Source: Microbacterium sp. LKL04
GTDB lineage: Bacteria > Actinomycetota > Actinomycetes > Actinomycetales > Microbacteriaceae
Assembly: GCF_900102005.1 (NCBI RefSeq)
Contig: NZ_LT627736.1
Coordinates: 1,178,001-1,242,000, forward strand
Length of the DNA stretch: 64,000 nucleotides
Reading direction: 5' to 3'
Numbering within the stretch: position 1 is the first letter of the stretch; each line of letters opens with the position of its first letter. The notes under the pieces were generated by a model, which saw only the letters and a program-made list of their open reading frames with translations, did no database searches and was not told where the DNA came from. This document shows positions 17,633 to 26,051 of this stretch, piece after piece. The position numbers and the translations under genes were made by a program.

Positions 17633-18511
17633 CTACGAGGGCGTGACCAGCGAACTCCCCGTCCCGAGGGAGACGATCCGCGCGATCGCTTCGTCGGACG
17701 TGGTGTTCTCCCCCGGCACGTTCGGCTTGCCGCGTCCGTGGTAGTCGCTCGACCCTGTGGCGATCAGCCCCCGTTCGGCGACGAGCCGCCGCAGCTCGCT
17801 CAGCGCGGGCTCCACGTTCTCACGGTGGCCGAGTTCGAATCCAGCGAGGCCCGCGTCGAGCATGCCCCGGACGATCCGGCCGGGCAGCAGTCCGGCGCGG
17901 CCCGCCGGATGCGCGATGACGGGCACGCCGCCGGCCCCCGCGACCGCGGCGACGGCCGTCACGGGATCAGGAGCGTACAGCGCGACGTAGTACTCGCTCG
18001 CGGGTGACAGGATGCCGCCGAACGCCTCGCCCCGATCGCGGACGTGTCCACGCGCGACGAGTGCGTCCGCGATGTGCGGCCGTCCCACCGTCGCCCCGTC
18101 GGCGGTCTGCTCCTCGATGTCCTCCCACGTCAGGTCGTAGTCGCGGCCGATGCGATCGGCCATGGTTCGGGCACGGGTGAGACGCGAGGCGCGGATGCGA
18201 TCGGTCAATGCGCGCAGACCCGCATCCTCGGGGTCGATGAGGTAGGCGAGCACGTGGACGCTGCGCCACTCGTGCCGCGCGGACAGCTCCATGCCCGGGA
18301 GGAAGGACATCCCGAGCGAGACGGCCGCGTCCGCGGCTTCGGCCCACCCCGACGTCGTGTCGTGGTCGGTGAGGGCGGCGGTGCGGATGCCGTGGCGATG
18401 CGCGGCCGCCATGACCGCGGCGGGAGGCTCCGTCCCGTCCGAGTGGTCCGAGTGCAGGTGCAGATCACCCGGCCCGAGGGGGGCCGATGGAGCGTGCGAC
18501 CCGGCGGACAT
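17633..18511 (-). CDS. PHP domain phosphoesterase (COG0613)
   Basis: About 292 residues. The four PHP motifs are visible: DLHLHSDHSDG near the N-terminus, ALTDHDT, a long insertion with the helical segment RASRLTRARTMADRIG, VIAHPAG, and TGSSDYHG near the C-terminus, which give the metal-binding His and Asp set. Family members hydrolyse nucleotide or nucleoside 3',5'-bisphosphates, or act as 5'-3' exonucleases on oligonucleotides. I chose ATG 18511 over GTG 18517 because TACGCT (18519-18524) is 7 nt before the ATG and leaves no room for the longer form. It is divergent from the EEP gene. Confidence 0.88.
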   Translation of the reverse strand: MSAGSHAPSAPLGPGDLHLHSDHSDGTEPPAAVMAAAHRHGIRTAALTDHDTTSGWAEAADAAVSLGMSFLPGMELSARHEWRSVHVLAYLIDPEDAGLRALTDRIRASRLTRARTMADRIGRDYDLTWEDIEEQTADGATVGRPHIADALVARGHVRDRGEAFGGILSPASEYYVALYAPDPVTAVAAVAGAGGVPVIAHPAGRAGLLPGRIVRGMLDAGLAGFELGHRENVEPALSELRRLVAERGLIATGSSDYHGRGKPNVPGENTTSDEAIARIVSLGTGSSLVTPS

Positions 18512-18518
18512 GGTCACG

Positions 18519-18524
18519 AGCGTA
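18519..18524 (-). promoter_or_regulatory. -10 hexamer TACGCT of the PHP gene
   Basis: The 7-nt spacing to ATG 18511 suggests a leaderless mRNA and decides the start. Confidence 0.5.
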
Positions 18525-18555
18525 CCGCGCGCAGAAACTCCCCAGCCTCCCCGCC

Positions 18556-18561
18556 TAGTGT
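18556..18561 (+). promoter_or_regulatory. -10 hexamer TAGTGT of the EEP-family gene
   Basis: It is 6 nt before the GTG at 18568; no Shine-Dalgarno is present. Confidence 0.45.
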
Positions 18562-18567
18562 CGTGGT

Positions 18568-19581
18568 GTGCTGCGACTGACGGGGATCCTCTTCACGATC
18601 GCCGCCGCCATCGGTGCCGCGATCCTCACGTGGCCGCAGTTCTTCCGACTCGAGCAGACCTTCCCGATCGCCCAGCTCGTCTCGCTCCGCCCCATCGTCG
18701 CCGTGGGCTTCGCCGTCGTCGCCCTGCTCGGCCTCCTCGTCTGCCTCGGCCGCCGCACCCGCGGTTTCGGCGCGGGGATCGCGATGATCGGAATCCTCGC
18801 CTGTGCGGCGAATGTCGGCATCCTCGCCTTCCGCGGCGTCGGGACGCCGGGGCTCCCGGAACCCACCGCCGACAGCATCCGTGTGATGACATGGAACACC
18901 GCCGGGGCGGCGACCGACGTCGACGCGATCGTGCAGACGGCCATCGCGATGGACGTCGACGTCGTCGCACTCCCCGAGACGACGGAGGAGACGGGCAAGG
19001 CGATCGCGGTCGCGATGCGCGAACGCGGAAACCCGATGTGGGTCCACGAGGAGAACTACCAGGGGTGGGATGCCACGTACACGACGCTCCTCATCTCCCC
19101 CGAGCTCGGCGATTACGCCGTCGTGACGTCCGACTCCTCCGGAACGCGCAACACGTCGGTCGTCCCCAGCGTCGTGGCGATGCCCGTCAACGGGAAGGGA
19201 CCGACGATCGTCGCCGTGCACGCCGTCGCGCCGCGGCCGAACGACATGGACCACTGGCGCAGCGACCTCCGGTGGGTCGCGGATCAGTGCGCGAGCCCTG
19301 ATGTGATCCTCGCCGGCGACTTCAACGCCACGGTCGACCATATGAGCCGCTTCGGCACCGGTGGCGGAACGCTCGGTCGTTGCCACGATGCGGCATCGGT
19401 CACGGGGAACGGCGCCGTCGGCACGTGGGACACCGACTGGCCCGCTCTGCTGGGCGCTCCCATCGACCACGTCATGGCGACGGACGCGTGGCGCGCGACG
19501 GGGTCGGTCGTCGTGACCTCGCTCGACGGGTCGGGCAGCGACCACCGTCCGGTCATCGTGCAGTTGGAGCCGGTGGGCTGA
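18568..19581 (+). CDS. Membrane-anchored endonuclease/exonuclease/phosphatase (EEP) family protein
   Basis: A 337-residue protein with three N-terminal membrane segments (about 5-23, 33-58 and 67-90), followed by an extracytoplasmic EEP fold. Catalytic motifs are VMTWNTAG, VVALPETTEE, VILAGDFNATVDH, APIDHVMAT and SGSDHRPVIVQL, so the metal and catalytic Asn, Glu, Asp and His are all there. This layout is common in Actinobacteria; substrates may be phosphodiesters or phosphoinositide-like lipids, unknown here. It starts at GTG with TAGTGT 6 nt upstream. It is divergent from the PHP gene and 31 bp upstream of pepP. Confidence 0.85.
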   Translation: MLRLTGILFTIAAAIGAAILTWPQFFRLEQTFPIAQLVSLRPIVAVGFAVVALLGLLVCLGRRTRGFGAGIAMIGILACAANVGILAFRGVGTPGLPEPTADSIRVMTWNTAGAATDVDAIVQTAIAMDVDVVALPETTEETGKAIAVAMRERGNPMWVHEENYQGWDATYTTLLISPELGDYAVVTSDSSGTRNTSVVPSVVAMPVNGKGPTIVAVHAVAPRPNDMDHWRSDLRWVADQCASPDVILAGDFNATVDHMSRFGTGGGTLGRCHDAASVTGNGAVGTWDTDWPALLGAPIDHVMATDAWRATGSVVVTSLDGSGSDHRPVIVQLEPVG

Positions 19582-19600
19582 CGTCTCAGGCGGTCGGTGC

Positions 19601-19606
19601 GAGACT
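19601..19606 (+). promoter_or_regulatory. -10-like hexamer GAGACT of pepP
   Basis: GAGACT lies 6 nt before ATG 19613. The same hexamer at the same spacing precedes the gene at 24180, which supports a real promoter element despite the missing leading T. Confidence 0.35.
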
Positions 19607-19612
19607 GGGACG

Positions 19613-21031
19613 ATGACCACCGACGAGCGCGACACCATCGCAACGGAGACCCCTGAGACCCCGGCTGCAGCGACCACCAATCGCAAGCAGCCCTTCCCCG
19701 CCGGCTTCCTCGACTCGATCTCGACGGGCTGGGCCGAACGCCCCGGGTCGCGTCCCTCGGAGCGCGCCGAGGCACCTTACGCCGCCGCCCGCCGAGCGAC
19801 CCTCTCCGCCGCTTTCCCGGGTACGCGCCTGGTCATCCCCGCCGGCTCGTTCAAGCAGCGGTCGAACGACACCGACTACCCGTTCCGCGCGCACTCGGCG
19901 TTCTCGCACCTCACCGGGTGGGGCGCGGATGCGGTCCCCGACTCCGTCCTCGTCTTCGACCCGGTCGACGGCGGCCACGAGGTCACGCTGCACCTCCGCG
20001 AGCGCGCGGACCGGACGACGACCGAGTTCTACGCGGATGCCGCGATCGGCGAGTTCTGGATCGGTCCCCGTCCCTCGCTCGATGAGGTGTCCGCCGAGCT
20101 CGGCATCCCGACAGCGCACGTCGATGCGTTCCAGGAGTCAGATCGCGACAGGACGGTCGAGGTCGACGACGAACTGACGCGCTTCGTGTCCGAGATGCGT
20201 CTCGTGAAGGATCGGTACGAGATCGCGCAGATGCGTCTCGCCGTCGAGGCGACGGGACGCGGGTTCGACGACATCGTCGCCGAACTCCCCCGCATCATCG
20301 ACACGCCGCGCGGCGAGCGGGCGATCGAAGGGGTGTTCCACCTTCGCGCACGCACCGACGGCAACGGCGAGGGCTACGACACGATCGCCGCGTCGGGGCC
20401 GCACGCCTGCTACCTGCACTGGACGCGCAACGACGGCGCGGTCGTCCCGGGCGACCTCGTTCTGATCGACGCGGGCGTCGAGGTCGACAGTCTCTACACG
20501 GCCGACATCACGCGCACCCTTCCCGTGTCGGGTACGTTCTCCGCCGTCCAGCGGCGGATCTACGAGACGGTCCGCGAAGCGGCCGATGCGGCCTTCGCCG
20601 CCGCACGCCCGGGCGTGAAGTTCCGCACGATCCACGAAGCCGCGATGGAGGTCATCGCGGCGCGGACGGCCGAATGGGGCCTTCTCCCCGTGACCGCCGA
20701 GGAGGCGCTCGACGCGGACCGCGGCGGACAGCACCGTCGCTACATGGTCCACGGCACGAGCCACCACCTCGGCATCGACGTCCACGACTGCGCGCAGGCG
20801 CGTCGCGAGATGTACTACGACGGCGAACTGGAGCCCGGCATGGTCTTCACGATCGAGCCGGGGCTCTACTTCCAGATCGACGATCTGACGGTTCCCGAGG
20901 AGTACCGCGGCATCGGCGTCCGCATCGAGGACGACATCCTCATGACGGAGGACGGTCCGGTCAACCTGTCCGCCGACATCCCCCGCACCGCCGATGAGAT
21001 CGAGGCCTGGATCGCACGCGCCCGCGCCTGA
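19613..21031 (+). CDS. pepP: Xaa-Pro aminopeptidase (peptidase M24B)
   Basis: A 472-residue aminopeptidase P that removes N-terminal residues preceding proline. The N-terminal domain is followed by the pita-bread catalytic domain. Dinuclear metal ligands are in LIDAGVEVDSLYTADITRT (two Asp), the His of HGTSHHLGIDVHD, and Glu in FTIEPGLYF and GVRIEDDIL. The first ~35 residues are Thr/Glu-rich and probably disordered. The ATG at 19613 is placed by the 6-nt spacing to GAGACT. It is cytosolic. The next gene begins 10 bp after the stop and also acts on peptides or gamma-glutamyl compounds. Confidence 0.92.
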   Translation: MTTDERDTIATETPETPAAATTNRKQPFPAGFLDSISTGWAERPGSRPSERAEAPYAAARRATLSAAFPGTRLVIPAGSFKQRSNDTDYPFRAHSAFSHLTGWGADAVPDSVLVFDPVDGGHEVTLHLRERADRTTTEFYADAAIGEFWIGPRPSLDEVSAELGIPTAHVDAFQESDRDRTVEVDDELTRFVSEMRLVKDRYEIAQMRLAVEATGRGFDDIVAELPRIIDTPRGERAIEGVFHLRARTDGNGEGYDTIAASGPHACYLHWTRNDGAVVPGDLVLIDAGVEVDSLYTADITRTLPVSGTFSAVQRRIYETVREAADAAFAAARPGVKFRTIHEAAMEVIAARTAEWGLLPVTAEEALDADRGGQHRRYMVHGTSHHLGIDVHDCAQARREMYYDGELEPGMVFTIEPGLYFQIDDLTVPEEYRGIGVRIEDDILMTEDGPVNLSADIPRTADEIEAWIARARA

Positions 21032-21041
21032 GGTCGCGGCG

Positions 21042-22820
21042 ATGACGATGTCGGGGTACACGCCGCCGCTCGCCTTCACGACGCGCCCTCAACTGACGGG
21101 GACGTTCGGGATGGCGGCATCCACCCATGCCACGGCGACCGCCGTCGCGCAGGCCGTCCTCGAGCGCGGCGGCAACGCGTTCGACGCGGCCTGCGCCGGC
21201 GGATTCGTGCTGCACGTCGTCGAACCGCACCTGAACGGCCCCGGCGGCGACCTCGTGGGGCTGTTCCAGCCGGCGGATGCCGAGACGCCGACGGTGCTCA
21301 TGGGACAGGGCGCTGCACCCGCCGGAGCCACGATCGAGCATTTCGTCGGACGAGGTCTCGATCTCGTGCCGGGCGCCGGTGGGTTGGCCGCGGCGATCCC
21401 CGCCGCCGTCGACGCGTGGCTGCTCCTGCTCCGCGACCACGGCACGTGGTCGGTCGCCGACGTCGTGTCATACGCGATCGAGTACGCCGAAGCAGGGCAT
21501 CCGCTCCTCCCGTCCGCCGCGGCGACGATCGGCCGCGTCGCCGACCTGTTCCGAGACCACTGGACGTCCTCGGCGGACCTGTGGTTGCCCGGTGGCGACG
21601 TCCCTGCGGCAGGCTCCCTGCACCGCAACCCCGCCTACGCCGGTGTCCTGCGCCGCCTCGCCGGCGCCGGCGACCCCGCCGATGTGCGCGCCGCGCGGAT
21701 CGACGCGGCGCGCACGGAGTGGCGGCGGCTTCTCGCCGACGCCTGCGCGTTCCTCGCCCGTCCTCACCGGCATTCCAGCGGCACCGATCACGCGGGCGTC
21801 CTCGCCCCGGCCGATCTGGTCGACCCGCCGGCTCGGTACGAGGCTCCGCTGTCCGTGGGCTTCCGCGGCCGGACGGTCTTCAAAGCGGATGCCTGGTCGC
21901 AGGGCCCCGCTCTTCTCGAGGCCCTGCGCATCCTCGAGCCGCTCCCGGACGTGCAACTCGATCCTTCGACCGCCGACGGCGCACACACGCTCATCGAGGT
22001 TCTGAAGCTCGTCCTCGCCGACCGCGACGCCTACTTCGGAGAGGGTGCGGATGCCGCTCCCCTCCTCGCCGACTCCGTCGTCACGGCGCGGCGCGCCGAG
22101 ATCGGAGCCCGCGCGTCGTCGCAGTGGCGTCCCGCGGAGCCTCCCGGTATGCGCCCCTGGCGGCCGCCGCTGCGCCGGGAGGGCGCGGCTGCGGCCGGCA
22201 CCGGCGAGCCCACCGTCGCGCGGACGGGCCAGACCCGTGGGGACACGTGCCACATCGACGTCGTCGACCGATGGGGCAACATCGTCTCGGTCACTCCGTC
22301 AGGAGGCTGGCTGCAGTCCTCCCCCACGGTCCCGTCGCTCGGGCTCTGTCTCGGTACACGTCTGCAGATGTGCTGGCTCGACGAGCACTCGCCGGCGGCC
22401 CTTCGCCCCGGGCACCGTCCGCGGACCACGCTGTCGCCGACGTTCGTCCACGACGGTGACACGAGGATCGCCCTGGGGACCCCCGGCGGGGACCAGCAGG
22501 ATCAGTGGCAGCTGCCGATGCTGCTGCGCATGTTCGTCGGCGGGTACACGGCGCAGCAGGCGATCGATGCTCCCACGCTGCACACGGCGGCGATGGTGGA
22601 TTCGTTCTGGCCGCGGACGTGGGATCCGACCGGGGTCGCCGCCGAGGACCGTCTGGGCGACAGCGTCCTCGACGGGCTGGCAGAGCGCGGTCACCGCGTC
22701 ACGCGCGCCGGGGACTGGTCTCTCGGCCGACTATCGGCGGTCGGCGTCGATCGGGGCACCGGCATCCTGTGGGGCGCGGCCGAGCCGCGCGGCGTGCAGG
22801 GCTACGCGACGGGACGCTGA
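21042..22820 (+). CDS. ggt: Gamma-glutamyltransferase family protein
   Basis: A 592-residue N-terminal-nucleophile enzyme. The self-cleavage site and nucleophile is Thr402 in GDTCHIDVVDRWGN, followed by the usual GNIVSVTPSGGW segment. The N-terminal part has MAASTHATATAVAQAVLERGGNAFDAA-like family sequence. No signal peptide is visible, so it is probably cytosolic, unlike the periplasmic E. coli enzyme. It would transfer or hydrolyse gamma-glutamyl groups; glutathione is not typical of Actinobacteria, so the natural substrate is open. I chose ATG 21042, 10 bp after pepP; the open frame upstream lies inside pepP. The last 19 bp overlap the convergent hydrolase gene. Confidence 0.88.
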   Translation: MTMSGYTPPLAFTTRPQLTGTFGMAASTHATATAVAQAVLERGGNAFDAACAGGFVLHVVEPHLNGPGGDLVGLFQPADAETPTVLMGQGAAPAGATIEHFVGRGLDLVPGAGGLAAAIPAAVDAWLLLLRDHGTWSVADVVSYAIEYAEAGHPLLPSAAATIGRVADLFRDHWTSSADLWLPGGDVPAAGSLHRNPAYAGVLRRLAGAGDPADVRAARIDAARTEWRRLLADACAFLARPHRHSSGTDHAGVLAPADLVDPPARYEAPLSVGFRGRTVFKADAWSQGPALLEALRILEPLPDVQLDPSTADGAHTLIEVLKLVLADRDAYFGEGADAAPLLADSVVTARRAEIGARASSQWRPAEPPGMRPWRPPLRREGAAAAGTGEPTVARTGQTRGDTCHIDVVDRWGNIVSVTPSGGWLQSSPTVPSLGLCLGTRLQMCWLDEHSPAALRPGHRPRTTLSPTFVHDGDTRIALGTPGGDQQDQWQLPMLLRMFVGGYTAQQAIDAPTLHTAAMVDSFWPRTWDPTGVAAEDRLGDSVLDGLAERGHRVTRAGDWSLGRLSAVGVDRGTGILWGAAEPRGVQGYATGR

Positions 22821-23473
22821 AGCCGCTCAGAGAGCCATGGGACGGCGGCCCGCGCCGTGGCCGCACCGACCTCGTGCGCGGGCAGTTTCCTCCCAGCGAC
22901 CTCGAACGAGTGCCCGCCGCCCTCGAACCATTCAATGTCGGCGACCTGGCAGGACGCGACAGCGGCCTCGAGGTCGGCGAGCGGCTGCAGGAACGGATCT
23001 TTCGTGCCCGCAAGGAACAGCTGCGGTGCGGACACCGACGGCAGATGCGCCGCGCGCGCGTTCTCGGGGCGACCGGGAGGGTGCAGCGGGTAGCCGAGGT
23101 AGACGAGCGCCTCGGGAGCGATCCGCCCCTCCGCGGCCGCCATCGACGCCATGCGCCCGCCGTAGGACTTGCCTGCTGCCGCGAACGGGATGCCGGGCCG
23201 CAGCCTGCGGCAGTAGGTCTCGACAGCCGACCAGGTCTCGATCGCATGCGCGGCGGGACCCGGCATCCGTCGCCCGGCGTGCCGATAGGGGAAGTCGAAG
23301 CGGACCGTGGTGAAGCCCGCTGCGCTCCACGCGTGCGCGACGCCCTCGAGGAAGGGATGCTCGTGGCCCGCACCCGCGCCGTGAGCGAGGGCGATCACGG
23401 CGATCGGATCGGTGGCCTCATCGATCCAGGCGTCGAGCTCGACCCCGCCCGAGGGCAGGGAGACCGGGATCAT
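22802..23473 (-). CDS. Alpha/beta hydrolase (COG3571-like)
   Basis: A 223-residue hydrolase. It has the oxyanion segment ALAHGAGAGHEHPFL, the nucleophile elbow GKSYGGR (Ser around residue 103), an Asp in AGTKDPFL, and the catalytic His in EGGGHSFEV. The family (KANL3/Tex30-like, COG3571) has no defined substrate. The ATG at 23473 overlaps the stop of the upstream gene as ATGA, so the two are coupled. It converges on the gamma-glutamyltransferase gene with a 19-bp overlap. Confidence 0.85.
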   Translation of the reverse strand: MIPVSLPSGGVELDAWIDEATDPIAVIALAHGAGAGHEHPFLEGVAHAWSAAGFTTVRFDFPYRHAGRRMPGPAAHAIETWSAVETYCRRLRPGIPFAAAGKSYGGRMASMAAAEGRIAPEALVYLGYPLHPPGRPENARAAHLPSVSAPQLFLAGTKDPFLQPLADLEAAVASCQVADIEWFEGGGHSFEVAGRKLPAHEVGAATARAAVPWLSERLQRPVA

Positions 23474-24180
23474 CGCTGCGGGTCGGGACCTGCGGGGTTC
23501 GCGCCCTCGTGCGGAGGCAGCGCGGGCGGCGCCGGTGCCGGATCGACCCGCTCGCCGTACCGCGGCGGCTCCGCCGGGTCGACGCGCTCGCCCGCGACGG
23601 GCGCCGGGACCGGATCGACGCGTTCGCCCGCCTGCGGCACCGGCGCGCCGGGATCGACCCGCTCGCCGTACCGCGGCGGCTCGGAGGGATCGGCGGGCCG
23701 CGCCGGCGGTGACGACGGAGCGGCGGGTGCGCCGAGCAGCTGCTTCGCACGGCCGATGCTGCGCGGCAGCACGGTGACGTCGTAGTGGTCGGCGATCACC
23801 TGGGTCACCGAGGTGAAGTCGCGCCGACGCCGGAGGATCGAGTAGCTGATGATGCTCAGCAGCATGCCGAGGGCGATACCGACGAGCATGACGCCGACGA
23901 AGAGCTGCAGGACGGCTCCCGGGCTTCCGAGCACGAAGATCGCCGCGAACAGGAGCCCGAGCAGGACGCCGTTGATGGCGCCCGAACGCGCCGCTGTGGC
24001 GTAGCCGAGACGACCCGTGACGCGCTCGACCGAGCGCAGACCACGCCCGACGATCGCGATGTCCTGCGCCGGGACGTCGGCCGCGATCAGGGTCGAGACG
24101 GCCTTCTGCGCCGCCTCGTACGCCGTGTACTCGGCGACCGTCGCGCCGTGTTCCTTGGGGGCTCCGCCCATCATGCTCAT
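23470..24180 (-). CDS. General stress-type membrane protein with GERVDP repeats
   Basis: A 236-residue protein. The N-terminal domain resembles the general stress protein 17M-like domain (TVAEYTAYEAAQKAVSTL...GRGLRSVERVTGRLGY). Two membrane segments follow (about 71-90 and 93-112). The C-terminal ~70 residues are Pro-rich with four GERVDP units alternating with PRYGERVDP-type spacers. The DNA contains an exact 32-bp direct repeat inside this tail. The ATG at 24180 has GAGACT 6 nt upstream. It is coupled to the downstream hydrolase and divergent from the PRC/MgtE-N gene. The role is unknown; a stress-related membrane function is inference. Confidence 0.7.
   Translation of the reverse strand: MSMMGGAPKEHGATVAEYTAYEAAQKAVSTLIAADVPAQDIAIVGRGLRSVERVTGRLGYATAARSGAINGVLLGLLFAAIFVLGSPGAVLQLFVGVMLVGIALGMLLSIISYSILRRRRDFTSVTQVIADHYDVTVLPRSIGRAKQLLGAPAAPSSPPARPADPSEPPRYGERVDPGAPVPQAGERVDPVPAPVAGERVDPAEPPRYGERVDPAPAPPALPPHEGANPAGPDPQR
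23540..23682 (-). repeat. 32-bp direct repeat coding the Pro-rich GERVDP tail
   Basis: Bases 23540-23571 and 23651-23682 are identical and lie in frame 111 bp apart. Each encodes the EPPRYGERVDP unit, and two diverged units (QAGERVDP and VAGERVDP) lie between. It looks like recent in-frame tandem expansion. Confidence 0.8.
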
Positions 24181-24186
24181 GCGCTC

Positions 24187-24192
24187 AGTCTC
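24187..24192 (-). promoter_or_regulatory. -10-like hexamer GAGACT of the stress-type membrane gene
   Basis: It lies 6 nt before ATG 24180, the same hexamer and spacing as pepP. Confidence 0.35.
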
Positions 24193-24240
24193 GCACGGTG
24201 GTCTTTGCCTCGGCGCAGGAACCGCGAGGGATCCGCCGAC

Positions 24241-24246
24241 TACGCT
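24241..24246 (+). promoter_or_regulatory. -10 hexamer TACGCT of the PRC/MgtE-N gene
   Basis: It lies 6 nt before GTG 24253; leaderless layout. It drives the three-gene coupled operon. Confidence 0.5.
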
Positions 24247-24252
24247 GGTCGG

Positions 24253-25515
24253 GTGAGTACGCAGCGGGTCTTCGTCGCGCGCCTGACCGGGTGCGCCGTC
24301 TTCGACCCGTCGGGAGACCGCCTCGGGCGGGTCCGCGACGTGGTCGTCATCTACCGCAAGGACGACCCTCCGCGAGTGGTCGGCCTGGTGGTCGAGATCC
24401 CCGGCAGACGCAACGTCTTCCTCTCCATCGGAAGGGTCACCTCGATCGCGAGCGGCCAGGTCATCACCACGGGACTCATCAACGTGCGCCGCTTCGAGCA
24501 GCGCGGCGGCGAGGTCCGGGTCATGACCGAGCTCATCGGCCGGAACGTGCACCTGAGCGACGGATCGGGTCGGGCCGTCATCGAGGACGTCGCCATCGAA
24601 CGCGACCGTCTCGGCGAATGGCACGTCGGTCAGCTGTTCCTGCGTCGCCCTAAGACGAGCGCGTCGCCGTTCGCCAAGGGCCCTACGACCTTCGCGCAGT
24701 GGGACGACGTCCGCGAGGAGCAGGTCGCCGGCCAGACGCAATCCGCCGAGCTCCTGGTCGCCTCGTACTCTGAACTGAAGCCCGCAGACCTCGCCAACAC
24801 GCTCCTCGACCTGCCCGAGGAGCGGCTGCTCGAGGTGGCGGAGGAGCTTCCCGACGACCGCCTCGCGGACGCGCTCGAGGAGATGCCCGAGGACGACCAG
24901 GTGCACATCCTCGAAGCCCTGGGCGACGAGCGCGCCGCCGACGTCCTCGACGCGATGGAGCCGGACGACGCCGCCGACGTGCTCGGTCAGCTGTCCGACG
25001 CGCGCGCCGGGCAGCTGCTCGATCTCATGGAACCAGAAGAGGCCGAGGACGTCCGCGCCCTCCTCGTCCACGGCCCCGACACGGCCGGCGGTCTCATGAC
25101 GAGCGAGCCGATCGTGCTATCCGCCGATGCGACGGTCGCCGAGGCGCTCGCCCTGATCCGTCGCCACGAGCTGCATCCGGCCCTCGCGGCGGCCGTGTTC
25201 GTGACGCTCCCGCCCTACGAGACCCCGACCGGACGCCTGCTCGGCGTGGTCCACTTCCAGCGGATGCTGCGCTACCCGCCTCATGAGCGCCTCGGCGCGA
25301 TCATCGACGACACGGTGGAGCCCGTGACGACCGCCGCCAGCGCCGCCGAGGTAGCGCGCCTGCTGGCGAGCTACAACCTCGTCTCGCTGCCGGTCGTCGA
25401 CCAGGCCCGCCACCTCGTCGGCACGGTCACGGTCGACGACGTCATCGATTACCTCCTGCCCGACGACTGGCGCTCGCAGGATGCGCCCCGCGACGTCCCG
25501 GAGGCCCAGCGATGA
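24253..25515 (+). CDS. Soluble PRC-barrel / MgtE N-domain / CBS-pair protein
   Basis: A 420-residue soluble protein. PRC-barrel-like segments cover about 1-130, a MgtE N-terminal superhelical domain of repeated DLPEERLLEV/EMPEDDQVHI/AMEPDDAADV units covers about 150-265, and a CBS pair covers about 275-405. It has no membrane channel, so it is not itself a magnesium transporter, although these two modules sense Mg2+ and nucleotides in MgtE. A homologous protein is conserved in mycobacteria. The start GTG is placed by TACGCT 6 nt upstream. Its stop overlaps the ATG of the DUF1003 gene, so the two are coupled and may form a complex (inference). Confidence 0.85.
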   Translation: MSTQRVFVARLTGCAVFDPSGDRLGRVRDVVVIYRKDDPPRVVGLVVEIPGRRNVFLSIGRVTSIASGQVITTGLINVRRFEQRGGEVRVMTELIGRNVHLSDGSGRAVIEDVAIERDRLGEWHVGQLFLRRPKTSASPFAKGPTTFAQWDDVREEQVAGQTQSAELLVASYSELKPADLANTLLDLPEERLLEVAEELPDDRLADALEEMPEDDQVHILEALGDERAADVLDAMEPDDAADVLGQLSDARAGQLLDLMEPEEAEDVRALLVHGPDTAGGLMTSEPIVLSADATVAEALALIRRHELHPALAAAVFVTLPPYETPTGRLLGVVHFQRMLRYPPHERLGAIIDDTVEPVTTAASAAEVARLLASYNLVSLPVVDQARHLVGTVTVDDVIDYLLPDDWRSQDAPRDVPEAQR

Positions 25516-26051
25516 TGGCGCGGGCCCCGAAGTCGGGATTCGAGGCTCCGCGCGGGCGGCGGGCGAGCGTCCTGACACGCGCGCCGCAGCCCTCGCGCGA
25601 CCGCTTCGGGCGCTTCACCGAGTGGATCGCTCGGGCCATGGGGACACCCGCGTTCCTGCTCATCCTCACGCTGTTCTGCGTCGCCTGGATCGTGTGGAAC
25701 ACCGCCGCACCCGATCAGCTCCGCTTCGACGACGCCGCCCTGGGCTTCACGGCCCTCACGCTCATGCTGTCGCTCCAAGCGTCGTACGCCGCTCCCCTCA
25801 TCCTGCTCGCGCAGAACCGTCAGGACGATCGCGACCGCGTGCAGATCGAGCAGGACCGCCAGCGGGCCGAGCGCAACCTCGCCGACACCGAGTACCTCGC
25901 CCGCGAGGTCGTGGCCCTCCGCATGGCCCTCACCGACATGCAGAACGAGGTGGTGAGTCGCGACGTCCTCCGCCAGGAGCTCAAAACGCTCTTGGACCGC
26001 CTCGACGAGCGCGACGCCGATCGCCGCGGCGACGCCTCCCCGACCTCGTGA
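25512..26051 (+). CDS. DUF1003 membrane protein
   Basis: A 179-residue protein with a basic N-terminus (about 1-45), two membrane segments (about 50-68 and 76-98) and a long charged helical C-terminus (DDRDRVQIEQDRQRAERNL, likely coiled coil), which is the DUF1003 layout. The family function is unknown. ATG 25512 overlaps the previous stop by 4 bp and its own stop overlaps the mrp start by 4 bp. In many Actinobacteria these three genes are adjacent, which suggests a joint role at the membrane. Confidence 0.88.
   Translation: MMARAPKSGFEAPRGRRASVLTRAPQPSRDRFGRFTEWIARAMGTPAFLLILTLFCVAWIVWNTAAPDQLRFDDAALGFTALTLMLSLQASYAAPLILLAQNRQDDRDRVQIEQDRQRAERNLADTEYLAREVVALRMALTDMQNEVVSRDVLRQELKTLLDRLDERDADRRGDASPTS

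Noticed and set aside
24253..25515. Magnesium transporter MgtE
   Set aside because: Only the cytosolic N and CBS domains occur; there are no membrane helices.
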